Below are positions 15,991-23,267 of a stretch of 64,000 nucleotides of DNA, piece by piece. The DNA is taken from positions 1,054,001 to 1,118,000 of the forward strand of contig NZ_JARUBH010000009.1 of the NCBI RefSeq assembly GCF_029626105.1, given 5' to 3'. The notes beneath the pieces are model-generated. The model had not been told where the DNA came from. It saw only the letters and a list, made by a program, of their open reading frames with translations, and ran no database searches. The first letter of the stretch is position 1; every line of letters begins with the position of its first letter. A program made the translations under genes and the position numbers. Source of the DNA: Solwaraspora sp. WMMD792. Its GTDB lineage: Bacteria; Actinomycetota; Actinomycetes; Mycobacteriales; Micromonosporaceae.

Positions 15991-16851
15991 ATGGCGCCTG
16001 GCGTCGGTGTGACCCAGACAGTCGAGTCGACGGTCCGTCCCTCGCCACCCTCCGGCGGGCCGGCCCCGGCCCGCCGGAGGCGCCCCGTACCCGATTGGGT
16101 CATCGGGCTGGCGGGCGCGGCGACGATGCTCGTGCTGTGGGACCTGGTGGTCCGCAGCGGTGCGGTGTCCCCGGACTCCCTGCCGTACCCCGGCACCACG
16201 ATGCTGCGGGCCGGTGAGCTCCTCGTCGACCTCACCTTCCTGACGGAGGTGGCGCACACCCTGTGGGCCTGGCTGATCGCGATGGCCGCCGCCAGCGCCG
16301 TCGGGATCCCGTTGGGTCTGACACTCGGCTACTTCTCCGCGCTGAACCGGCCCGCGTCCTCGGTCGTCCACGCCGGCCGGTCGATCCCCTCCTCAGCGTT
16401 CCTCCCGATCGCCATCCTGCTGTTCGGGCTGGGCACGCAGATGAAGGTGTCGCTGGCGATCTACGCGATCTTCTGGCCGATCCTGCTGAACGCCATGTAC
16501 GGCGTCCGCGACACCGAACCCCTGATGCTGGCCACCGGGCGGAGCATGGGCTGGGGACGGCTGCGGCTGCTGCGCCGGGTGGTGCTGCCGTCGGCAGCCC
16601 CGTCCATCGCCACCGGCCTGCGGGTCGCCAGCTCGACGGCGCTGATCGTGGTGCTCTCGGCCGAGCTGCTCGGTGCCACCAGCGGCGTGGGAAACGTGAT
16701 CACCACGTACCAGCAGGCGCAACGCCCGGACTTCGTCTACGCGGGGATTCTCCTCGTGGGGGTGCTCGGAATGCTGCTCTATTACGGCTTCAACCTGGCC
16801 GAACGCCTCATCGTGCCGTGGGGCCAGGCGCAACGGGAGGGCGGAAAATGA
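15991..16851 (+). CDS. ABC transporter permease (SsuC/TauC-like), first
   Basis: A 286-residue inner membrane permease with about six helices and the EAA-type cytoplasmic loop (LATGRSMGWGRLRLLRRVVLPS region). A Pro/Arg-rich N-terminal tail precedes the first helix (VIGLAGAATMLVLWDLVV). The last codons overlap the next permease (ATGA at 16848-16851). Two different permeases rather than one suggest a heterodimeric channel. Confidence 0.88.
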   Translation: MAPGVGVTQTVESTVRPSPPSGGPAPARRRRPVPDWVIGLAGAATMLVLWDLVVRSGAVSPDSLPYPGTTMLRAGELLVDLTFLTEVAHTLWAWLIAMAAASAVGIPLGLTLGYFSALNRPASSVVHAGRSIPSSAFLPIAILLFGLGTQMKVSLAIYAIFWPILLNAMYGVRDTEPLMLATGRSMGWGRLRLLRRVVLPSAAPSIATGLRVASSTALIVVLSAELLGATSGVGNVITTYQQAQRPDFVYAGILLVGVLGMLLYYGFNLAERLIVPWGQAQREGGK

Positions 16852-17693
16852 GCACCAACGACGCGACGCGGTCGAGCCTGGTCGGCTCGGCGCTGGCGGT
16901 GGGGCGTGGCGTGCAGTCACTGTGGCTGCTCGCCCTGCTCCTGGTCGTCTGGGAGATCGCCGCCCGACTCGCCGGCTCCCTGTTCATCCCACCGGTGTCG
17001 CAGATCTTCGTCGCCTTCGTCGACACCTGGCTCTCCGCCTCGCCTACCTCACTTTTCCTCAGCGAACAGTTCCGGACCGACGTGCTGCCCAGCCTGGCGC
17101 GACTCGGCCTCGGCTACGGCACAGCCGCCGCGATCGGCATCTGCGCCGGCATCCTGATCGGCGTGTGGCGGCCCGCCGGCGCGTTCTTCAACCCGCTGAT
17201 CCGGTTGGGCATGTCGGTGCCGGTGACCGCGCTGCTGCCCATCGCGATCGTGGTCTTCGGCATCACCAGCGGGATGAACGTCTTCCTGATCGGGCTCGGC
17301 TGCCTGTGGCCGATCCTGATCAACACCTACGACGGGGTACGCGGACTGGACCGCACCGCGGTCACCGCCGCGAAGAGCCTGCGATTGACCCGGCGTCGCT
17401 ACTTCCTCCAGGTGCTGCTGCCCGGCGCCAGCCCGGCGATCTTCGCCGGTCTGCGGATCAGCATCGGCATCGCGCTGGTCCTCATGGTGGTCTCCGAACT
17501 CTACGCCGCGACCGCCGGGCTCGGCTTCTACATCGTCAACCAGCAGCGGCTGTTCCGGTTCCCGGAGCTGTGGTCGGCGATCGTGCTCCTGGCGTTGTTG
17601 GGAATCCTCTTCAACGCCGTCTTCGCCCTGGTCGAGCGCCTGCTGCTCGGCTGGCACCGCAACGTGCGCCCGGACGGCGCGGAACGCCACTGA
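16848..17693 (+). CDS. ABC transporter permease (SsuC/TauC-like), second
   Basis: A 281-residue permease paralogous to the previous gene, with about six helices and the loop TAAKSLRLTRRRYFLQVLLP carrying the ATPase-coupling helix. The ATG at 16848 overlaps the preceding stop, so start and coupling are clear. Its stop region is duplicated in tandem (17675-17712), leaving a second, unused copy of the last codons. Confidence 0.88.
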   Translation: MSTNDATRSSLVGSALAVGRGVQSLWLLALLLVVWEIAARLAGSLFIPPVSQIFVAFVDTWLSASPTSLFLSEQFRTDVLPSLARLGLGYGTAAAIGICAGILIGVWRPAGAFFNPLIRLGMSVPVTALLPIAIVVFGITSGMNVFLIGLGCLWPILINTYDGVRGLDRTAVTAAKSLRLTRRRYFLQVLLPGASPAIFAGLRISIGIALVLMVVSELYAATAGLGFYIVNQQRLFRFPELWSAIVLLALLGILFNAVFALVERLLLGWHRNVRPDGAERH

Positions 17694-17712
17694 CGGCGCG
17701 GAACAGCACTGA
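17675..17712 (+). repeat. 19-bp tandem duplication across a stop codon
   Basis: CGGCGCGGAACGCCACTGA (17675-17693) is repeated at 17694-17712 with 2 mismatches. The first copy ends with the permease stop. It looks like a recent slippage duplication. Confidence 0.85.
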
Positions 17713-17754
17713 CGGTCGGTCGACCACACCAGGCACAACGCAGAGGAGGACCGG

Positions 17755-18600
17755 ATGGAACCGGTGACGATCCCGCACCACCAGCAGGACCCGGGCAGCG
17801 CGACACCCGTGCTCGACGTCCGCGAGGTGGGCAAGTCCTACCCCTCGCGCAAGGGGGACGTGCTCGCCGTACGCAGCATCGAGTTCGCGGTACACGCCGG
17901 CCAGTTCGTCTCGGTCGTCGGCCCGTCCGGCTGCGGCAAGACGACACTCATGATGTGCATCGCCGGGCTCCTGCCCATCTCCACCGGGGAGGTCGTCTTC
18001 CGGGGCGAGACCATGTCGGGTCCCCAGGACGGCGTCGCGGTCGTCTTCCAGGACTACAGCCGGTCGCTGTTCCCCTGGTTGACGGTCGAGAAGAACGTCG
18101 CGCTTCCGCTGCGGGACCGGCGGCTGCCCCGTGCCGAGATCCGCGATCGGGTACGGCAGTCGCTGGAGATGGTGGGTCTGGCCCACGCCGCCGGCCTGTA
18201 TCCGTGGCAGCTCTCCGGCGGCATGCAACAGCGGGTCGCGATCGCGCGCGGACTCGCCGTACGCCCCGAGATGCTGATCATGGACGAGCCGTTCGCCTCG
18301 GTGGACGCCCAGACCCGGGCGAGCCTGGAGGATCTGCTGCTCAAGATCTGGGCGGAGACGGGGACGACGGTGCTGTTCGTGACCCACGACATCGACGAGG
18401 CCGTGTACCTGTCCGACCGGGTGATCGTCCTGTCGCAGGGGCCGTCCACCGTCGTCGCCGACCTGCCGGTCCCACTCGACCGGCCCCGCGACCAGATCGC
18501 CACCAAACAGACGGCGACCTTCGGCGAGCTTCGGGAAGAGGTCTACTCGCTCGTCATGTCCTCCCAGCGGCGCACCTCCCTGTCGGCCGAACCGACCTGA
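17755..18600 (+). CDS. ABC transporter ATP-binding protein (SsuB/TauB-like)
   Basis: A 281-residue ATPase with Walker A GPSGCGKTT, Q-loop VFQDYSRSLFPW, signature LSGGMQQRVAIARGLA, Walker B MLIMDEPFASVD and H-loop VTHDID. It energises import through the two preceding permeases. AGGAGGA lies just upstream of the ATG at 17755. The cargo is unknown; the divergent 2-oxoglutarate oxygenase could act on the imported compound, as TauD does with taurine, but the family match is not specific enough to say so. Confidence 0.92.
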   Translation: MEPVTIPHHQQDPGSATPVLDVREVGKSYPSRKGDVLAVRSIEFAVHAGQFVSVVGPSGCGKTTLMMCIAGLLPISTGEVVFRGETMSGPQDGVAVVFQDYSRSLFPWLTVEKNVALPLRDRRLPRAEIRDRVRQSLEMVGLAHAAGLYPWQLSGGMQQRVAIARGLAVRPEMLIMDEPFASVDAQTRASLEDLLLKIWAETGTTVLFVTHDIDEAVYLSDRVIVLSQGPSTVVADLPVPLDRPRDQIATKQTATFGELREEVYSLVMSSQRRTSLSAEPT

Positions 18601-18620
18601 CCGCCTGCGGCTGCGGTCGG

Positions 18621-18826
18621 TCAGGCCGGGTCGTCGGCCAAGTGCGGTGGCTTCCGCGTACGGACGCCGGCCGTTGCCGCCGCGCCCGTGAGCAGCAGGC
18701 AGGTGACGCCGATGCCGAGCAGCGGGAGCCACGGGATCGTGATCGGCGCGTCGATGCCGGCGGCCAGGCCGTGGTGGCGCGGCGTACCAGCCAGCCCAGT
18801 AGCGCCATGGTGGCACCGCCCAGCAC
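18621..18826 (-). pseudogene. 3' remnant of an FtsX-like ABC permease
   Basis: On the minus strand, short hydrophobic pieces in two frames (GGATMALLGWLVR; then APITIPWLPLLGIGVTCLLL and TAGVRTRK before a stop) match the last transmembrane part of a FtsX/MacB-like permease. The upstream part of the gene is absent, and the frame changes near 18780. It abuts the histidine kinase remnant, so a deletion has joined two broken genes. Confidence 0.55.
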
Positions 18827-18830
18827 CCGC

Positions 18831-19317
18831 CGGACTCGACCTGCCCGCCGGCCCCGGCCTCGACCTCGTCCGCGAGGCGCACCAGCAGGCCGAACAGGCC
18901 CTCGCCGACCTGCGCACCACGATCCGGGGCATCCATCCCCGGTACTGACCGACCACGGGCTCGCCGCGGCCGTGCACGAGATCGCCGGCCGGTCACCACT
19001 CCCGGTCCACCTCCAGCTCGCCCGTCAACGGCCGGCTCCCGCCGGTGGTCGAGGCCGCGGCCTACTTCTTCGTCAGCGAGAACCTGACCAACGTCGCCCG
19101 CCACGCCCGTGCCCGATCGGCACAGGTGCACGCGTGGATCGAAGACCACACGCTGATCGTCTCGGTCGTCCACGACGGCGTCGGCGGCGCCGACCCACGG
19201 GCCGGCACCGGTCTCGCCGGACTGCACGCTCGGCTCGAGGCCCTCGACGGCGAACTCGACATCAGCAGCCCCACCGGGGGCCCGACCCAGGTCAGGATGA
19301 CGTGCCCGATCCACTGA
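18831..19317 (+). pseudogene. Decayed sensor histidine kinase (NarL-type partner)
   Basis: Pieces of the C-terminal kinase region appear in three frames: EAHQQAEQALADLRTTIRGI then HPR, a frameshift, VLTDHGLAAAVHEIAG, a second frameshift near 19030, then PPVVEAAAYFFVSENLTNVA and the G-box DGVGGADPRAGTGLAGL. The sensor domain and the phospho-accepting His box are missing. The response regulator that follows overlaps the last codons and is intact, so the two were once a coupled pair. Confidence 0.75.
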
Positions 19318-19988
19318 CACCGCCACAGAACGCGCTGCGGATCGTGGTCGCCGAGGACGCGGCCCTGCTCCGGGAAGGGCTGGTGCGGAACCTCGAACGC
19401 GCCGGCCACGAAGTCGTAGCGGCCGTCGCCGACGCGCATGCTCTGCTTACGTACGCCGGAAACTGCCGCCCTGACCTTGTCGTCACCGACATCCGCATGC
19501 CACCCACCCACATCGACGAGGGACTGCGCGCGGCGGCGACGATCCGGGTCGCTCAACCCGACATCGCGATCATGTTGCTGTCGGCCTACGTCGCCGATGC
19601 CTACGTCGGTGAGCTGTTCGACCCAACCCCCGGCGGGGGGATCGGCTACCTGCTCAAGGACCGGGTCGGCCACGTACGCGACTTCCTGGACAGCATCGAC
19701 CGGGTCGCCGCAGGCGGCACGGTCGTCGACGCCGAGGTCGTCCGCCAACTCGTCAGACTGCGGCGGGCCGACGGCCCGCTCGCCAACCTCACCGAACGCA
19801 AACGCGAAGTGCTCGCGCTCATGGCCGAAGGCCACACCAACCGCGCGATCGCCGGCAAACTGTTCGTCAGCGAGACAGCGGTACGCAAGCACATCGGCAA
19901 CATCTTCGCAAAGCTCCCGCTCGACCCGCACTCGGACCGCCGGGTCTCCGCCGTCCTCACCTACCTGCGCGGCTCACCGAGCACGTGA
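19302..19988 (+). CDS. NarL/FixJ family response regulator
   Basis: A 228-residue response regulator. The receiver domain has acidic pocket residues (VVAEDAALL), the phospho-acceptor Asp in LVVTDIRMP, Thr/Ser near LLSAYV and Lys in GYLLKDRV; the C-terminal LuxR-type HTH has LTERKREVLALMAEGHTNRA. The GTG at 19302 overlaps the end of the kinase remnant. With its kinase broken it is probably an orphan, or is phosphorylated by another kinase. Confidence 0.88.
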   Translation: MPDPLTPPQNALRIVVAEDAALLREGLVRNLERAGHEVVAAVADAHALLTYAGNCRPDLVVTDIRMPPTHIDEGLRAAATIRVAQPDIAIMLLSAYVADAYVGELFDPTPGGGIGYLLKDRVGHVRDFLDSIDRVAAGGTVVDAEVVRQLVRLRRADGPLANLTERKREVLALMAEGHTNRAIAGKLFVSETAVRKHIGNIFAKLPLDPHSDRRVSAVLTYLRGSPST

Positions 19989-20009
19989 GACCCCTGACTA
20001 TCGGTACCC

Positions 20010-20079
20010 TCGGGGCAGGCGCGCGTACAGAGTAGAGCGGACATCGATGCCCGTGCGTACTACCGCGCGGCTCGACTGA
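20010..20079 (+). pseudogene. Orphan copy of the AraC-gene leader with a 10-codon remnant
   Basis: TCGGGGCAGGCGCGC plus AGAGTAGAGCGGAC-TCGATGCC repeat the leader at 6541-6580. The ATG at 20047 then reads MPVRTTARLD and stops, compared with MPYVLDTTDV in the intact gene. It overlaps the end of the minus-strand peptidase gene. It seems to be the scar of a lost AraC-type gene or a recombination breakpoint at the edge of the defence locus. Confidence 0.6.
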
Positions 20080-20629
20080 CGCGCGAGCGTTTGACTTGCA
20101 GGAGGACGCCGCTTGCATTCAGACGATATCTGGCCATAGGAACGCTTACGTCATGGTTTTTGGCGATGAGTTCAGGAGTGGAGTCGGCGTACGCCTCTCG
20201 GAGTAGTAGCGGCCTGGGTAGAAGGAGGCAGCCGGCGAGCCAGTTCGCCTCGTCTTCCTGTTCGGGGTTGCAGGTGAAGAAGGTGTGACCGGCGAGTTGT
20301 TGGATCTCCCGGATTTCATGATTGAGGAGCACATGTGCGATCTCGTGCGCGATGTCGCTGTTGGTCCGTCCGGTGTCGCTGAGTGGATTGCAGACGATGA
20401 CGGTCCGGCCGCCGGACAGGTGGAATGTCGCCGCCGAGAACGCGCCCGGCTGTAGCTCGTCGAGTTCTTCGAGGTCCGCCCGGTCGACGAGGTGGTCGGC
20501 GGGACAGACCTCGATGTCTAGATGTGCCGCGAGTTTTCGGATCGGCATGTGGGCGTGCGGCGAAAGCCCGAGCTCGCCCCGGGTGCGGTCAGCCAGTCGT
20601 TCGGCCTCGGTCTTGAAACCTCGTCGCAT
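20060..20629 (-). CDS. ImmA/IrrE-type zinc metallopeptidase (CapP-like)
   Basis: A 189-residue zinc peptidase with the motif HEIAHVLLNHE and a third ligand candidate Glu in EDEANWLAG. Family members cleave a partner HTH repressor. It starts 21 bases after the stop of the HTH gene on the same strand, the ImmR/ImmA arrangement. Divergent to a CBASS operon, this pair matches the published CapH/CapP module, in which the peptidase cuts the repressor after DNA damage. That role is inferred from order and families. Confidence 0.82.
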   Translation of the reverse strand: MRRGFKTEAERLADRTRGELGLSPHAHMPIRKLAAHLDIEVCPADHLVDRADLEELDELQPGAFSAATFHLSGGRTVIVCNPLSDTGRTNSDIAHEIAHVLLNHEIREIQQLAGHTFFTCNPEQEDEANWLAGCLLLPRPLLLREAYADSTPELIAKNHDVSVPMARYRLNASGVLLQVKRSRVSRAAR

Positions 20630-20650
20630 CGGAGTGTCCGCCTCGTCCGC

Positions 20651-21121
20651 CTAGTGTCCTGCCTGCGGCGTGGATTCCAGCTTCCGCTGCATCTGCTCAA
20701 GCAGGCTGGATAGCTTACGCGAGGCCTCTGGCTTGAACGTTGCCGAGGCTCGAAGGTGCACGCGTACCGGGTGCCCCGTGCCGGCGAGGCTGGTGTACAG
20801 CTCGCGGACAAGCCCAGCGATCTTCTCGGCGGCGGCATCGGTCAGGTTCGGGTCGCGGGCGAGGTGGTGTGCAATCAGCTCGGGGGTGTTCTCGGTCCTG
20901 ATCCGTGGTGGCTGGAAGAACCGCTCGGGCGGCAGGCCGAGCCAGTGCACGATGCGCCGGAAGTTCGCCAGGTCGGGAAGGTCGCCCTTCTCTACTCGCG
21001 CCAGCGTGTTGAACGGCACCTCGGCCTGCTCGGCTGCGACGCGGAGGCTCAGGCGTCCGCGTTTGAGGCGCTCGGCGCGCACGAGCCGGCCCAGTAGCTC
21101 GATGTCGATCGGTTCGCTCAC
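20651..21121 (-). CDS. XRE family HTH regulator (CapH-like)
   Basis: A 156-residue regulator. The N-terminal HTH (SLRVAAEQAEVPFNTLARVE) is followed by LGLPPERFF and a helical C-terminal half (DAAAEKIAGLVRELYTSLAG). I chose the GTG at 21121 because GGAGG lies 5 bases upstream; an ATG at 21133 would begin before that site. It reads divergently from the CBASS ATPase across a 249-base control region and is cotranscribed with the zinc peptidase, so it is the likely repressor of the defence operon. Confidence 0.82.
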   Translation of the reverse strand: MSEPIDIELLGRLVRAERLKRGRLSLRVAAEQAEVPFNTLARVEKGDLPDLANFRRIVHWLGLPPERFFQPPRIRTENTPELIAHHLARDPNLTDAAAEKIAGLVRELYTSLAGTGHPVRVHLRASATFKPEASRKLSSLLEQMQRKLESTPQAGH

Positions 21122-21155
21122 CTGCACCTCCATCGCCAGATCTGGACTGACCGTT

Positions 21156-21260
21156 GAGATCAAAATATCTCTTCTGCGAACTTGTGCGTACGCGAGGGCG
21201 GGGGCCTGTACGACCCCCCCGCCCGCCTCCGTTTGTACCTCGATCGGTACTTGCCGTACA
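21156..21260. promoter_or_regulatory. Divergent control region of the CBASS locus
   Basis: Contains GAGAT-6-ATCTC (21156-21171) overlapping an AT-rich TATTTT that could be the -10 of the regulator gene, then GTACC-6-GGTAC (21235-21250). The string GTAC occurs five times between 21187 and 21260. These are plausible operators for the HTH protein; no consensus -35/-10 pair is obvious for the plus strand. Confidence 0.45.
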
Positions 21261-21370
21261 GTCCTCGACGTCAAGCTTAGCTCGACGCGTCCGTGCGTTG
21301 GGCTGTGTCCATGCGCGAGTCGACGCGGGAGGGGCGTCAACCTGCGCCCAAGACAGTCTTTGGGGGAACT

Positions 21371-22285
21371 ATGAGGCAAGGTCTTCACGGGTCTGCGCTT
21401 CGGCGACTGCCAGATGGCTCGGCACCAGGGGTAGCCGACGCGCGACTGTTGCCGAACGACGACTTCGCTGCCGCGTGGTCGGCGATCGTGCTGCCGGATG
21501 GGATGAAGCAGCGGTTGCTGCGGACGGCGGTCGCCGAAGCACACCTGCGTGCGGCAGTACCGTTTGACGCGTTGCCGTTGCACGGGGTCATCCTGCTGAC
21601 CGGCAAACCGGGTGTCGGTAAGACCACCGTGGCGCGGGGACTGGCTGACCGAGTGGCCCGCACCGTCCCGAACGCGACCGAGTGGTTGTTCGTGGAGGTC
21701 GATCCGCATAGCCTGGCCAGTTCGTCGTTGGGGCGCAGCCAGCGCGCGGTGGAGCAGTTGTTCGGCACCCTGCTGGACGAGCACGCCGCCGCCGGCCCAA
21801 TGGTCGTGTTGCTCGACGAGGTCGAGACGCTGTTCACCGACCGGGCGGCGCTGTCGATGGATGCAAATCCTGTCGACGTGCACCGGGCGGTAGACGCCGC
21901 GCTTGTCGGGCTCGACCGGCTCGCACGTCGCCATCCCCAGATGCTGATCGTCGCAACGACTAACTTCAGCGACGCGCTCGATCCGGCGTTGGCCTCGCGC
22001 GCGGACTGGATCGTCGAAGTGCCGCCGCCGGATCCCGCCGCCCGTCGACTGATCCTCGAGCACACCATTGCGGCGGTCGCGGCAGCCTTCCCGGGGGCGG
22101 GATCGCTGCTGGAGCCGGCGTTGCTGGACGCGGCGGCCGAGGCGGCGGACGGGCTCGATGGCCGCCGGCTCCGCAAAGCCGTCGCTACCGCCTGCGCCTA
22201 CCGGCAGGAGGCGCAGGGCGATCCCGACCGGGTCACCGGCGGGGATCTGCTGGCGGTACTGCGCGAAAAGGGCGGTCAACGGTGA
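21371..22285 (+). CDS. TRIP13/Pch2-like AAA+ ATPase of type III CBASS (Cap6)
   Basis: A 304-residue AAA+ ATPase: Walker A TGKPGVGKTTVA, Walker B MVVLLDEVETLF, sensor 1 VATTNFSDALD and arginine-finger region SRADW. In type III CBASS the TRIP13-like remodeller disassembles the HORMA-CD-NTase complex and keeps the system off. The ATG at 21371 has GGGGGA just upstream; in-frame codons to 21293 have no such site. The downstream gene starts on a GTG overlapping its stop (22282-22285). Confidence 0.88.
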   Translation: MRQGLHGSALRRLPDGSAPGVADARLLPNDDFAAAWSAIVLPDGMKQRLLRTAVAEAHLRAAVPFDALPLHGVILLTGKPGVGKTTVARGLADRVARTVPNATEWLFVEVDPHSLASSSLGRSQRAVEQLFGTLLDEHAAAGPMVVLLDEVETLFTDRAALSMDANPVDVHRAVDAALVGLDRLARRHPQMLIVATTNFSDALDPALASRADWIVEVPPPDPAARRLILEHTIAAVAAAFPGAGSLLEPALLDAAAEAADGLDGRRLRKAVATACAYRQEAQGDPDRVTGGDLLAVLREKGGQR

Positions 22286-22752
22286 GCGTCGTAGCACGCC
22301 AGGTGCCGTCTGTGCCCGTACGCACGTCGGTTGCAACCTGGGATGTGATCATCAACCTGCTTACCCCGGCGGGTACCAGCGCTCGCGCTGAACTTGAGGC
22401 GGTCACGAGCACCGTCGCCATGCTGATCGCCGAGGAGTACACCAGCGAGGCACCGATCGTGGTGATGCCGGTTGCGGGAAGCCGTATACGGATATACACC
22501 CTCCACGGTGCCGCTGCGGTCGAAGGCGAGGACCCAGCGGCACTGGCGACCTGGCCGTTGGCCGAGGCTGGCTGGCGGATCTCTCTGCCGTGTAGCGCAG
22601 CCGACCTCGACGAGGTCCGTACTGCGTTGAAGCCTCACCCATACCTCCAGGTTCGCGATCTCACCGAGGGCATCGTCACAGCCAGCACGGAGCCACAGCA
22701 CGGTGCCAGCGGTCGCATCTTGATCGACTATTCCGAACTGGAGCGATCGTGA
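22282..22752 (+). CDS. Uncharacterised CBASS-operon protein (156 residues)
   Basis: A 156-residue soluble protein with no domain I can name. It starts on a GTG overlapping the ATPase stop and overlaps the HORMA gene by four bases, so it is translated as part of the operon. Visible segments are TWDVIINLLTPAGTSARAEL, SEAPIVVMPVAGSRIRIYTL, GWRISLPCSAADLDEVRTAL and HPYLQVRDLTEG, suggesting an alternating alpha/beta fold; no catalytic motif or membrane segment is seen. A second, divergent HORMA-like or adaptor protein is one possibility. Confidence 0.7.
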   Translation: MSVVARQVPSVPVRTSVATWDVIINLLTPAGTSARAELEAVTSTVAMLIAEEYTSEAPIVVMPVAGSRIRIYTLHGAAAVEGEDPAALATWPLAEAGWRISLPCSAADLDEVRTALKPHPYLQVRDLTEGIVTASTEPQHGASGRILIDYSELERS

Positions 22753-23267
22753 CCACCGCCGTCCGCGTCAATGCCCACACCCACGCGACCACTCACGTCG
22801 CGACGAACATGCTGCGCGGGATGAAGCAGATCATCCAGCAGAGCGGCCTCAGCATCAGCAAGATCCGAGATCAGTGGGAGGTACTAGAGGCCGGCATCGC
22901 CGCATGGCTCAACTCGGGACACCTCAAGGGCCTGGTACTGGAGGTGTACGACCCGGGCAAGCACACCGGTGGCGACCTGGTAGGCCGCTTCGACTTCACC
23001 ATCGACTACACCTACTACGGCGACGGTGACGGCGAGTTGTGGCTGGACCCGGACACCGTCTCCTACACGGTCCTTAAGAACGGCTCGTACCCGTCGCGCT
23101 GCACCTACCGACTGCTCGCCGACACCACCCCCGGCCACCCGCCTGTGAACGGCTGGTCCACAGCCACCCTCCGCTCGACCGCCGGGTTCACCCGGCACTC
23201 CGTCGGCACCGCCATTGGAGGTGGCAGCCTCGGCGCCGGCCTGCACTACTACACCAGGAGCAACTGA
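22749..23267 (+). CDS. Bacterial HORMA domain protein of type III CBASS (Cap7-like)
   Basis: A 172-residue HORMA-family protein: THATTHVATNMLRGMKQII, then SKIRDQWEVLEAGIAAWL, a beta-meander with LVGRFDFTIDYTYYG, and the C-terminal GWSTATLRSTAGFTRHSVGT that would form the seat-belt and end of the fold. In type III CBASS the HORMA protein binds a peptide signal and activates the CD-NTase. GTG start at 22749 overlaps the previous stop; its own stop shares a base with the CD-NTase ATG. Confidence 0.78.
   Translation: MTTAVRVNAHTHATTHVATNMLRGMKQIIQQSGLSISKIRDQWEVLEAGIAAWLNSGHLKGLVLEVYDPGKHTGGDLVGRFDFTIDYTYYGDGDGELWLDPDTVSYTVLKNGSYPSRCTYRLLADTTPGHPPVNGWSTATLRSTAGFTRHSVGTAIGGGSLGAGLHYYTRSN

Noticed and set aside
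16263-16847. Upstream extension of the second ABC permease
   Set aside because: The frame is open but the extension is the other-frame reading of the first permease; the ATG at 16848 with ATGA overlap is better.
21134-22336. Long N-terminal extension of the HTH regulator on the minus strand
   Set aside because: This would run through the CBASS ATPase in antisense; GTG at 21121 has a good ribosome site.
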